DNA from: Pseudanabaena yagii GIHE-NHR1
Lineage (GTDB): Bacteria > Cyanobacteriota > Cyanobacteriia > Pseudanabaenales > Pseudanabaenaceae
Assembly (NCBI RefSeq): GCF_012863495.1
Contig: NZ_JAAVJL010000001.1
Span: 1,736,001 to 1,800,000 of the forward strand
DNA length: 64,000 nucleotides
Direction: 5' to 3'
The position numbers and the translations under genes are program-made. The notes below the pieces were generated by a model. It did no database searches and had not been told where the DNA came from. It worked only from the letters and a program-made list of their open reading frames with translations. Shown one piece after another: positions 23,187 to 31,385 of the stretch. Position 1 is the stretch's first letter. Every line of letters begins with the position of its first letter.

Positions 23187-23444
23187 TTAAGCTTCGCGGT
23201 TTTTGTGAAGTCTTGCTCTTAGCTGATTAATAGCTGTTTCGCCATCAAGTCCTTCACCGCGATCAAGTTCTGCGGCGGCGATGTCGATTTTGTTGCCGAG
23301 TTCTTCGACCCAGAGATCATAATGGTTGCGTTTTTCTAGAAGTTGCAATGCTTCGGCAATTACTTCAGTGGCGTTGGCGTAGCGCCCTGTGGCAAGCTGG
23401 GTTTGAATGAATTGCTCTTGTTCGGGTTGTAGGGTGATAGGCAT
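23187..23444 (-). CDS. parD: ParD-like antitoxin
   Basis: 85 residues with the ParD/CC2985 N-terminal ribbon-helix-helix (MPITLQPEQEQFIQTQLATG RYANATEVIAEALQLLEKR) and a helical acidic C-terminus that wraps the toxin. A TTATATC motif repeated with a 9-bp period lies upstream (23464-23479) and could be its operator. The parDE pair is bracketed by direct repeats of about 223 bp. Confidence 0.9.
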   Translation of the reverse strand: MPITLQPEQEQFIQTQLATGRYANATEVIAEALQLLEKRNHYDLWVEELGNKIDIAAAELDRGEGLDGETAINQLRARLHKNREA

Positions 23445-23473
23445 AGGTTAGTTGATGCGATCATTATATCGAT

Positions 23474-23696
23474 TATATCTTTATCTCTAGTGTTGGGATT
23501 AGTAAACATTCGTAGGGGCAGAGCATTCCCGCGACAATTTCTAAATTCTCAGGTTCCTTTGATTTGGGAATGCTATGCCCAATACCTGACAACGCAGGGA
23601 CAATTTATCGGTGAAGGCGAAGAGGGTTCTGCATTTGCAAATGGAGATTTATGTGGGGTGTTTGGGAATAGTGGCACAAATGCAAAACCCCTACAA
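23474..23696. repeat. direct repeat flanking parDE, copy 2
   Basis: Second copy of the 22437-22660 element. Here the hairpin arms GGGCAGAGCATTCCC and GGGAATGCTATGCCC are nearly perfect and GTAGGGG / CCCCTAC close the ends, so this copy is the better preserved. Confidence 0.8.
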
Positions 23697-23717
23697 AATT
23701 TTTTCCCTTTTACCTTT

Positions 23718-26700
23718 TTACTTTTGCCTTGGAGCAATGCCACACATCTGTCTGTCCTCATCACTGGCAATTTCGCTATTGGTAAGATAGTCGTGTAGTT
23801 TGTCACAGCCTAGAATTAATAGGCGATGAAGATCACCCTCAATCTTAACTTCCCACACCCGTGCGGTTCCATCAACGGAGGCAGTGACAATTTTGCTGCC
23901 ATCAGAGCTAAAATTCGCACTATTGACTCTTTTTGTATGACCTTTGAGTTCGGTGATTAGATTCCCAAGAACATCCCACACTTGTACTGTTTTATCAGAT
24001 GTCGTGACAATTTTGCTGCCATCAGGGCTAAAATTTGCATTACTACCTATATCTATATCGCCTTTTAGTTCAGCGATTAAATTACCTTTTACATCCCATA
24101 CTCGTGCAGTTTTGTCATCAGAGCTTGTGACAATTTTGTTGCCATCAGGACTAAAAGCTGGACTTCTTACAGTACTTGTATGACCTCTTAATTCTGCGAT
24201 TAAATTACCTTTGATATCCCATACATTCGCAATTTTAAAAGAGGCAGTAACAATCTTGTTGCCATCAGGACTGAAATTTGCATCACCTACAATATCTGGG
24301 TGACCTTTTAAGTCGGCGACTAAATTACCTTGGATATCCCAGACCTTCGCAGTTTTATCAAAAGATGCAGTGACAATTTTGCTGCCATCAGGACTAAAGT
24401 TTGCATTCCAGATAATACCCTTATGATCTTTTAGTTCAGTAATTAAATTACCTTTGATACCCCAGAGCTTCGCAGTTTTATCAAAAGATGCAGTAACAAT
24501 TTTGCTGCCATCAGGACTAAAATTTGCACTATTGACCTGACCTTGATGACCTTTGAACTCAGCAAGTAGATTTCCGTTAAAATCCCATAGACTCGCCTTA
24601 TTGTCAATGGAAGTTGTGATAATTTTGCTACTGTCAGGGCTAAAATTTTTAATGAATGTACCTTTTAGTTCAGCAATTTGATTACCATTAATATCCCAAA
24701 CACGCCCTATCATGCTTTCTGCCGTAGTATCAATAGATGTAGTGAAAATCTTGCTGCCATCAGGGCTAAAATTTGCACTCCAGACAATATCTTTATTATT
24801 TTTTAGTTCAGCAATTTGGCTCCCTTTAATGTTCCACACCCGTAATGTTTTGTCAGCAGATACAGTGACAATTTTGTTTCCATCTGGACTAAAACTTGCA
24901 TTTGTAGATATGCTGCCTTTTAGTTCATCGATTTGATTACCTTTATTATCCCATATCCGAGTGGTTCCGTCGTCTGATGTCGTGACAATTTTGTTGTCGT
25001 TAAGGCTAAAATTCGCACTACTAAGCCTTTTTGTGTGACCTTTAAATTCGGTGATTTGATTACCATCAAGATCCCATAATCGCGCCGTTTTGTCCCAAGA
25101 AGCAGTGATGACTTTGCTACCGTCATGGCTAAAATTTGCACTCAAGATAGGATCTGTGTGACCATTGAATTCGGTAATTTGATTACCATCAAGATCCCAC
25201 AATCGCGCTGTTTTGTCCCAAGAAGCAGTAATAATTTTGCTACCATCAGGACTGAAATTTGCACTATAGACAGAATCTGTATGACCTTTTAGTTCGGCAA
25301 TTTGACTGCCATTAGTATTCCATATCCTCGTAGTTTTATCGGCGGACGCAGTGACAATTTTGCTTCCATCAGGACTGAAATTTGCGCTCGCAATTTCACT
25401 TGTATGACCTTTTAAAGACGCGATTAGACTTCCTTTGAGATCCCATACTTCCACAGTTCCATCGTTAGAAGAAGTGAGGATTTTACTGCCGTCTGAGCTA
25501 AAATTTGCATTCCAGATTTGTTTTGTGTAACCTGTAAGTTCAATAACTGTGATTATATTCCCTTTCAAATCCCAAGTGCGAATCTTTTTGTCTTCCGATG
25601 TAGTAAAAATTTTACTTCCATCATTACTGAAATTCGCACTAACTAACTTCTGTCCAAAATGGTTGATTTGGGGTACTCGATAAATCGTCTGTTGCAAGAT
25701 TGGGACAACATCGGACTGTTTTATTTCCTGCCAATCTATTAAGCTCTTCTCAATCTGTTTTAGCTTGTAACCCGCTCTCAACGCTAATAATTGAGATTCA
25801 ATTCCACGATTATCTAAAAATGCAACTTTTGCATTAACACTCTCTAGTTTTACTTGCGCTAGTGCAATTTGTCTTAGCGCTGTCTCCTTGGCTACTTCTG
25901 ATTGTTCAGTACTTTGTTTTGCCTCTTTCAAAGATAACGAAGCCCCAGCAATCACCAGTCCCGCAGCCAACACAGTTCCTGTCAAAATCCCCGCCAAAAT
26001 CAGAGTGCCAGATCTGACTCTATTCCTTGCAATTTGCTCTGCTTCAATCAAGATTTGATTAGCCTCTTCTGCTGATTTTCTTGCCAAACGCTCCGCTTCC
26101 AATTTAAGGACTACTTCTACCTTCTCAACCTCCCGACTCTCCCGCAAAAAATCCTCATCCCCATCACTAAGCCGCTTTCCCCTCGCCCATATTTCCGCAT
26201 TCCTCAACGCCTCACCCCGCAACAAAAAACCATCTTTTATTTCCGACCCCTGCCAAGCCCGAAACGCCGAAGCATAAAACTCTGGACGCAAATCCGCTAA
26301 CTGACCCTCCACCCATGCATTATTAAACACAGCCGCATAGATTGGATTGTAAGAAATCAACCGCCCATCCCGTCGCACCACCAACCCCGTCAACCGCAAC
26401 TTCGATCGCTCCTCACTGCGATCATCTTCCAACTCCCCATCCGCCAACACCTGCTGATAGCAACCCAACATCCGCCCCCGCAACTTCTCTTCCACACTCA
26501 GCACGCGATCCCTAATCGTCGTCAAGTGTGGCGGCGCATCCTGCGATTCCCAATTCGTGACAATCCGCTCCTGTACTAAATTCTCAACCCATGCTGCAAT
26601 ATTTTCAGGGGTAGCAATTCCTGCTAGCTCCTTCTCCATCATGCCCAACAATCGCTGAATCAGAAAAGGCTGTCCCCCCGTCCACTTCACCGCCTCTTCC

Positions 26701-27398
26701 AGATAATCCTGCGGATTCGCTACCTTACTCGCCAAACCTTGCATCAAAGGCAAAGCCTCCGCCAGCGTAAACCCCGCCATCTCCACCGCATAGCCAATAT
26801 TAAACGCCGAAGTATTATGACTCTGAATCAAATCCGTCGGTGTCGCCACACCCAAAAACGAAAAAGTGAGGCGATTATATTCGGGCTTAGTCGGACGATC
26901 TTCAAAAAACGATCGCACTAATCCAAAGAAATCATCCATCCCAAACTTGAGACTCAACAGGCGATCAATTTCTTCCACAAAAATCACAATCGGCGCATCA
27001 ATCTCTTGCAACACGACTGTTTCAATAAACTCCGCAAAGCGCTGCACAGGCGACAGCAACTCCCGTTCCCTAATCCAACTTCGCAAATCAAACTTACTTT
27101 TTAAATTCAGATCCCCCACCAAACTCCGAATCGCGCTGGCATACCACTGCTCACAAGTCACCTCCACCCCAATCTTCTGCGGATCGATGGTCGCGCACAC
27201 AATCCCCTCCGCTTGCAATTTATGCGTTACCCGCACCCGCAAACTCGATTTCCCCATCTGCCGACAGTTAAACACATAGCAATATTTACACTCCTTGAGT
27301 AAGTCGTAATAGTCGCGATCGCATTGGCGCTCTACATAACTAGGCGCATCCGCAGGGAGACTACCACCAACTTGATAATTAAAATTTTGGTTACTCAT
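23718..27398 (-). CDS. AAA-like ATPase with transmembrane segment and 15 WD40 repeats (STAND-like)
   Basis: 1226 residues. N-terminal AAA_35-like ATPase: Walker A-like VFNCRQMGKSSLRVR (K50) and Walker B IVIFVEEIDRLL (about 137-147). A charged helical part (EAERLARKSAEEANQIL) precedes one hydrophobic segment near 465-490 (GILTGTVLAAGLVIAGASLS). From about 575 on there are 15 WD40 repeats (pattern ANFSPDGSKIVTASFDKTAK then VWDI), enough for two propellers. This is the layout of STAND-type signal proteins with a WD40 sensor. It ends a four-gene operon after CHAT-ATPase, XisH and XisI, with a 12-bp gap to xisI. The trigger is unknown. Confidence 0.88.
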   Translation of the reverse strand: MSNQNFNYQVGGSLPADAPSYVERQCDRDYYDLLKECKYCYVFNCRQMGKSSLRVRVTHKLQAEGIVCATIDPQKIGVEVTCEQWYASAIRSLVGDLNLKSKFDLRSWIRERELLSPVQRFAEFIETVVLQEIDAPIVIFVEEIDRLLSLKFGMDDFFGLVRSFFEDRPTKPEYNRLTFSFLGVATPTDLIQSHNTSAFNIGYAVEMAGFTLAEALPLMQGLASKVANPQDYLEEAVKWTGGQPFLIQRLLGMMEKELAGIATPENIAAWVENLVQERIVTNWESQDAPPHLTTIRDRVLSVEEKLRGRMLGCYQQVLADGELEDDRSEERSKLRLTGLVVRRDGRLISYNPIYAAVFNNAWVEGQLADLRPEFYASAFRAWQGSEIKDGFLLRGEALRNAEIWARGKRLSDGDEDFLRESREVEKVEVVLKLEAERLARKSAEEANQILIEAEQIARNRVRSGTLILAGILTGTVLAAGLVIAGASLSLKEAKQSTEQSEVAKETALRQIALAQVKLESVNAKVAFLDNRGIESQLLALRAGYKLKQIEKSLIDWQEIKQSDVVPILQQTIYRVPQINHFGQKLVSANFSNDGSKIFTTSEDKKIRTWDLKGNIITVIELTGYTKQIWNANFSSDGSKILTSSNDGTVEVWDLKGSLIASLKGHTSEIASANFSPDGSKIVTASADKTTRIWNTNGSQIAELKGHTDSVYSANFSPDGSKIITASWDKTARLWDLDGNQITEFNGHTDPILSANFSHDGSKVITASWDKTARLWDLDGNQITEFKGHTKRLSSANFSLNDNKIVTTSDDGTTRIWDNKGNQIDELKGSISTNASFSPDGNKIVTVSADKTLRVWNIKGSQIAELKNNKDIVWSANFSPDGSKIFTTSIDTTAESMIGRVWDINGNQIAELKGTFIKNFSPDSSKIITTSIDNKASLWDFNGNLLAEFKGHQGQVNSANFSPDGSKIVTASFDKTAKLWGIKGNLITELKDHKGIIWNANFSPDGSKIVTASFDKTAKVWDIQGNLVADLKGHPDIVGDANFSPDGNKIVTASFKIANVWDIKGNLIAELRGHTSTVRSPAFSPDGNKIVTSSDDKTARVWDVKGNLIAELKGDIDIGSNANFSPDGSKIVTTSDKTVQVWDVLGNLITELKGHTKRVNSANFSSDGSKIVTASVDGTARVWEVKIEGDLHRLLILGCDKLHDYLTNSEIASDEDRQMCGIAPRQK

Positions 27399-27410
27399 AG
27401 TTTTTTTTAC

Positions 27411-27746
27411 TCAGGCGATCGCGTAGCCAGTATAGGGACGCACATCCGCAGGATGAAAAGCTAACACAATATCACTAGCTGGGATTCCTGCTGCTACAAG
27501 TTCAGGAGTTATCCCATCCTCAGTCTCATCACGTTGTATCCAAACTTTATCGTTAATAATATCTACATGAACTAAGCAACCATGCACGCGAGTTTTACGA
27601 TCCCAACCAAGGGTTATTAATAAATAGCTATCATGAACTTCGTCAAAGAGGGGCTTACAAATTAATTCACCATGAGAATAGGGAATTTCAGTATAAGTCA
27701 GTAAAATATACTGAATAATTTTGCGATATTTAGCTAGCTTTTCCAT
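27411..27746 (-). CDS. xisI: XisI-like protein
   Basis: 111 residues. Canonical XisI layout: KLAKYRKIIQYILLTYTEIP, PLFDEVHDSYLLITLGWDRK, HVDIINDKVWIQRDETEDG, ELVAAGIPASDIVLAFHP and the tail VRPYTGYAIA. It overlaps xisH by 13 bases. XisH/XisI were first linked to fdxN-element excision in Nostoc, but no excision element is seen here and the pair probably has another role, perhaps as a two-gene toxin or defence unit (inference). Confidence 0.9.
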   Translation of the reverse strand: MEKLAKYRKIIQYILLTYTEIPYSHGELICKPLFDEVHDSYLLITLGWDRKTRVHGCLVHVDIINDKVWIQRDETEDGITPELVAAGIPASDIVLAFHPADVRPYTGYAIA

Positions 27747-28150
27747 TGTAGAATCTCCTCCTTTTCAGCATCAAATACGATTAGTTTCAGATTTTCATCT
27801 TCAATTAAAATTTGTCCAATTGGCTCTTCAAAAAAAGAACTATACACAACATCGCGGATTGCTAGATATAAAATGAAATCTGGATATGTGCGGCGTAAAA
27901 CAGCACGATAGATAGCAAACTGTCCCACTGCATCACGGAAAGCTTGCATTTCAGACACACCAAGAAAACTCTTAACTTCCACAGCAATTTTCTGCTCTGA
28001 ACGCTCGGCAATAATCAACCTTTTCGCACCCAGATCGACATACATATCTTTGCGTCCCCAGCGCAGATGTAAAGGATCATGGGTGATCTTCCAACCATCT
28101 TTAATGAGGGCTTGTCTAGCAGCATTGTGATAAATGTCAAGGGCTGGCAT
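27734..28150 (-). CDS. xisH: XisH-like PD-(D/E)XK-fold protein
   Basis: 138 residues. ALIKDGWKITHDPLHLRWGRKDMYVDLGAKRLIIAERSEQ (given in two parts: residues about 14-40 and on) leads to the nuclease-like strand KIAVEVKSFLG, which together with the preceding aspartate in YVDLG makes a D...ExK motif. FRDAVGQFAIYRAVLRR and FLYLAI-like strands follow, the standard XisH order. The fold is that of restriction-type nucleases; activity is not demonstrated by sequence. It lies 9 bases after the CHAT-ATPase gene, so the four genes read as one operon. Confidence 0.9.
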   Translation of the reverse strand: MPALDIYHNAARQALIKDGWKITHDPLHLRWGRKDMYVDLGAKRLIIAERSEQKIAVEVKSFLGVSEMQAFRDAVGQFAIYRAVLRRTYPDFILYLAIRDVVYSSFFEEPIGQILIEDENLKLIVFDAEKEEILQWKS

Positions 28151-28159
28151 AAGGCTAAT

Positions 28160-29767
28160 TTACACTCCTAAACGGTTTTGGAAATAGCGCCGATATAGCT
28201 CATTGCGGATCTTTACACCTGTTTCTGTGCGTAATATTAAACCCATTCCATCCAATTTTGCCGTAGTCGCCAAATCAAAACGGATTGGTTGCTGTGAATT
28301 AACCAGCGATCGCAAAACTTCCGTAAGATGAGTATCTTTTTCGACCTTGGCTAAGCGAGTGGTGAGATGTTTGCCAAAAAGTCCCACTTCCGTCGCCGCA
28401 CCTTGGATAATCGGCTCAAGGGAATTTGCACCACTAGCTAAATTATAGAAAGCCATCCGTACAAGGTAAGGATGACCACCCACCAAATTAGCGATCGGTT
28501 CTATTTGTGCGGCTGATAATCCGTGCAATGCTGCCAATTCTTGAACTTGAGCAATTGTGAATTCATCCAAATCAATTGGCGTACCCACATTAAATGGTGA
28601 TTGGTTAATATCCTTAGTTGAAAAAGATTCCATCGAATAGGCAAGCACTAGCCGCAACTTGCCCCATGTTTTGTCATGCTTGCCCTGCTCATGCCAACCA
28701 CGCAACAAACCACAAAAATCCACCTCGATCGCTTCATGGAGAAATATGCGATCCAGATTTTCGATCGCAATCACTAACGGGCGATCGTCATCATCATTCA
28801 ATAAATATCTTTCAAAAAACTCCTCACAGTTCCCATTTGCCCCAAACATCTCATCCCAATCATCGGTCGGTTTCGCCTTCACCCCAAAATCGCGCCCAAT
28901 CACCGCACAAAACCACTGCAAGAAACGATCCATATTTTCAAAAAACTTGCGATCGCACTTTTGCAAATCTAGCCATGTGGTGCGATTGCCTAACTGCCTC
29001 GCTTCTTCTAATACCCGTACCAATAGCGAAGACTTACCCATGCGATCGGGAGATTTTAAACGGATTAGGGCATGGGGCATGGCGATCGCTTTAAAAGCTT
29101 GTTCTTCTTGGGGAGATCGCGGAATATAAAATTGTGAGCCAATCCTGACTGCCCCCTCAGGTTCCTCGATCGCCAGATTCACCCTTGGTAAGACCTGTCT
29201 TTCATAACTGCGTTCTAACAACACAGGCGTTTGCACTTCAGGGATATTTTTTAAGGCAATGAGATTTTTACCTAGCTCAAAAGCATCCTTAACGGATTTC
29301 CCCTCAAATAACGCGCCATAAAAACCCTTAGCAAATTCAATCGCCGCCACATCCCCGATCGCTTGATTCATCCCCAACACATAAGGCACATAACGAGCGA
29401 TCGCCTCCGCCTGCACCTGCGAAAAACAAGCATTCAACACCACGCAATCGATCCCATTTTGTAAAATCCGAAATAATTCTGCTAAAGCATCCGTCGGTGC
29501 AAGCTGCCAATCCCCCGCATCATTTTCTAAAACCAGACCATTTTCGGCTGCCCCATGTCCTGAGAAATGCACCACACGCGGCACTTCCTGAAGCAAAATT
29601 GGCTGTAGGTCATCAATGCGTACTGCGCCCTTAGCAACAATCGCAAAGCGATCGCGCAAACTCGACTTCTGACAACATGCTTCGATTTCCCGAAATTCTG
29701 CCTCCACCCTTAGGCGATCGGTATTCGAGGGATTGGCAGACAGGAGCAGTACTTTTTTCTTATCCAC
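28160..29767 (-). CDS. CHAT-domain (caspase-like) protease fused to an AAA-like ATPase
   Basis: 535 residues. The N-terminal CHAT domain (about 4-185) has H71 in RVVHFSGHGAAE and C114 in CVVLNACFS. From about 208 (RIGSQFYIPRSPQEEQAF) an AAA_35-like ATPase follows, with Walker A-like LKSPDRMGKSSLLVR (K245) and Walker B LVIAIENLDRIF. The ATPase half is a homologue by layout of the N-terminal part of the AAA-WD40 protein at the end of the same operon, so both share the same switch type with different partners (protease here, WD40 sensor there). First gene of the CHAT-ATPase/xisH/xisI/AAA-WD40 set. Predicted role in regulated proteolysis or cell-death immunity is inference. Confidence 0.88.
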   Translation of the reverse strand: MDKKKVLLLSANPSNTDRLRVEAEFREIEACCQKSSLRDRFAIVAKGAVRIDDLQPILLQEVPRVVHFSGHGAAENGLVLENDAGDWQLAPTDALAELFRILQNGIDCVVLNACFSQVQAEAIARYVPYVLGMNQAIGDVAAIEFAKGFYGALFEGKSVKDAFELGKNLIALKNIPEVQTPVLLERSYERQVLPRVNLAIEEPEGAVRIGSQFYIPRSPQEEQAFKAIAMPHALIRLKSPDRMGKSSLLVRVLEEARQLGNRTTWLDLQKCDRKFFENMDRFLQWFCAVIGRDFGVKAKPTDDWDEMFGANGNCEEFFERYLLNDDDDRPLVIAIENLDRIFLHEAIEVDFCGLLRGWHEQGKHDKTWGKLRLVLAYSMESFSTKDINQSPFNVGTPIDLDEFTIAQVQELAALHGLSAAQIEPIANLVGGHPYLVRMAFYNLASGANSLEPIIQGAATEVGLFGKHLTTRLAKVEKDTHLTEVLRSLVNSQQPIRFDLATTAKLDGMGLILRTETGVKIRNELYRRYFQNRLGV

Positions 29768-29844
29768 TTGTTTAGCTATGGTTGCGATCGAGGTTGGAGG
29801 GCTATAGGCGATAAGGGACTTGCTATTAATTTAAAGTACCTGTG

Positions 29845-29888
29845 GCTTCGACTCCGCTCAGCCAACGTTAGCTGAGCGGAGTCGAAGC
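29845..29888. repeat. inverted repeat GCTTCGACTCCGCTCAGC
   Basis: Perfect 18-base arms around an 8-base spacer, upstream of the CHAT-ATPase operon. Related to 22361-22411. A dispersed intergenic element. Confidence 0.75.
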
Positions 29889-29973
29889 TAGATAACTTTG
29901 GTGGGAAATTTTTTATCCGCAAGAGCCTAAGGTAATTTTAATATCCCAGCTAGCGATTCAATAAATAATATCT

Positions 29974-30007
29974 AAAAAAAAAGAGACGGTGCTATGCACC
30001 GTCTCTT
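29974..30007 (-). terminator. terminator after mraY
   Basis: AAGAGACGGTGC / GCACCGTCTCTT stem with TAT loop; on the minus strand it is followed by a long T-run. It lies 24 bases beyond the mraY stop. Confidence 0.9.
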
Positions 30008-30030
30008 CAGGAAACATAAATTCAAAGAAT

Positions 30031-31131
30031 TTAAAGTTTGCTAATCAAAAGAGCTACTCCAACGAGAAATCCGCCTGTCAGATAAAAAGCTCTGACTACG
30101 TGTAACTCATGCCATCCACTTAGTTCTAAGTGATGGTGAAAAGGAGCCATTCTAAAAAGTCGCTTACCCATCCCCGTTTCATCCTTGGTTGCCTTGTAGT
30201 AGGAAACCTGTGCAATTACCGAGATTGATTCCCAGATGAAAATTGCACCCACAATCAAGAAAGCCCAGAGCAAGTTACCGAGAATTGCGGTAGATGCTAA
30301 TGCGCCTCCTAATGCTAGTGAACCCGTGTCCCCCATGAATACCTTGGCAGGATAGCGATTGTGCCAGAGAAAGCCCAAATAGCTACCACTGAGACACATA
30401 CAGAATATGGCAAGTTCTTTGTTGTTAGGGAATAGCAATAGCCCCATTCCAAACAAAGCGATCGCTCCCGTACCACCTGCGAGACCATCTAAACCATCGG
30501 TGAGGTTAGTGGCGTTACTGCTGCCAAGAAAGACAAACAGCGCAAGGGGAAAGAACAGTAATCCTAGAGGAATGACAAAATGCAATGGCAAATTAATCGT
30601 GGCGATCGCCTGCCAATTTTGGGTGAAACCTAACCAAGCACAGAAACAAGCGGAAAATCCAGCTTGTAGTAATAACTTGGCACGCGGTGAAAGTCCCTTA
30701 TTGGAGTGGCGACGCAAGATTTTCCAGTCATCAAGCCAACCGATAAATGCAAAGGAAAGGGTGAGTAAACTGCAAGCAATTACTTTGTCGTTAAAGCCAG
30801 ACCAGACTAAACCCAACAAGATCCCGACAGGTATAATGAATATCCCCCCCATCGTCGGCGTACCTTGTTTTTTGAGGTGAGCTTGAGGACCATCTTCACG
30901 GATAATCTGACCAGCCTTAAGGCGACGTAAAGCAGGTACAGCAAAAGTTCCTAAGAAGGCAACCCCACCACCACCAAAGGTAAAGGGCAATAACAGGCTA
31001 GAACTTATATTTGGATGCAGGAAAAGATCGACACCAACAATTAAACTTATTAAACCGATTGCTAACCCAAGTGCTAGGCTACTCCCTGACGGGAATTTTG
31101 CTCTCCTAACTCTTACACCAGTATCAACCAT
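30031..31131 (-). CDS. mraY: phospho-N-acetylmuramoyl-pentapeptide transferase
   Basis: Integral membrane enzyme that makes lipid I from UDP-MurNAc-pentapeptide and undecaprenyl phosphate. 366 residues with about ten membrane segments. Signatures: GTPTMGGIFI, IGWLDDWKIL, NATNLTDGLDGLAGG, FMGDTGSLALGG and the HHH motif MAPFHHHLELSGW. Alone here, not in a mur cluster, as often in cyanobacteria. Confidence 0.97.
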   Translation of the reverse strand: MVDTGVRVRRAKFPSGSSLALGLAIGLISLIVGVDLFLHPNISSSLLLPFTFGGGGVAFLGTFAVPALRRLKAGQIIREDGPQAHLKKQGTPTMGGIFIIPVGILLGLVWSGFNDKVIACSLLTLSFAFIGWLDDWKILRRHSNKGLSPRAKLLLQAGFSACFCAWLGFTQNWQAIATINLPLHFVIPLGLLFFPLALFVFLGSSNATNLTDGLDGLAGGTGAIALFGMGLLLFPNNKELAIFCMCLSGSYLGFLWHNRYPAKVFMGDTGSLALGGALASTAILGNLLWAFLIVGAIFIWESISVIAQVSYYKATKDETGMGKRLFRMAPFHHHLELSGWHELHVVRAFYLTGGFLVGVALLISKL

Positions 31132-31385
31132 TGCCGCTCCTCACACCCACAATAATCACCAAATCCTTCTCGAAATATGAAGCCGTTTTGTAGTTTTTTT
31201 ACAGCTTTGTAACAGATGATTAATAACCACCTCGATCTACGCTCTTAGATACCAAATAATGGCTGCATTTGTCTACTGTGCAATCATTGAATTTTTCTAA
31301 TTCTTGAATTCTGCCATCAATTATTTAGATAGCTTCATTAAATAGCTTTGGAAATAGCCCTTTAACTTGACTTTATAAATTGCCG
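31132..31385. other. intergenic region between divergent mraY and rsmB
   Basis: About 250 bp of AT-rich DNA that must hold the two divergent promoters. I see no strong hairpin or repeat in it. Confidence 0.6.

Noticed and set aside
23944-24936. Plus-strand ORFs rich in TILLPSGLK
   Set aside because: Antisense shadows of the WD40 repeats; the shared motif is the complement of the DGSKIVT codons.
11392-28150. An fdxN-type excision element, as suggested by XisH and XisI
   Set aside because: No site-specific recombinase (XisF/XisA-like) and no interrupted fdxN or nif gene is seen; the genes lie in protein-family contexts unrelated to excision.
28618-29129. Two overlapping plus-strand ORFs of more than 150 codons
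   Set aside because: They lie antisense to the CHAT-ATPase gene, have odd composition (many Ser/His/Pro/Arg) and no family resemblance.
30407-30880. 157-codon plus-strand ORF
   Set aside because: Antisense to mraY, which is unmistakable; no independent coding signs.
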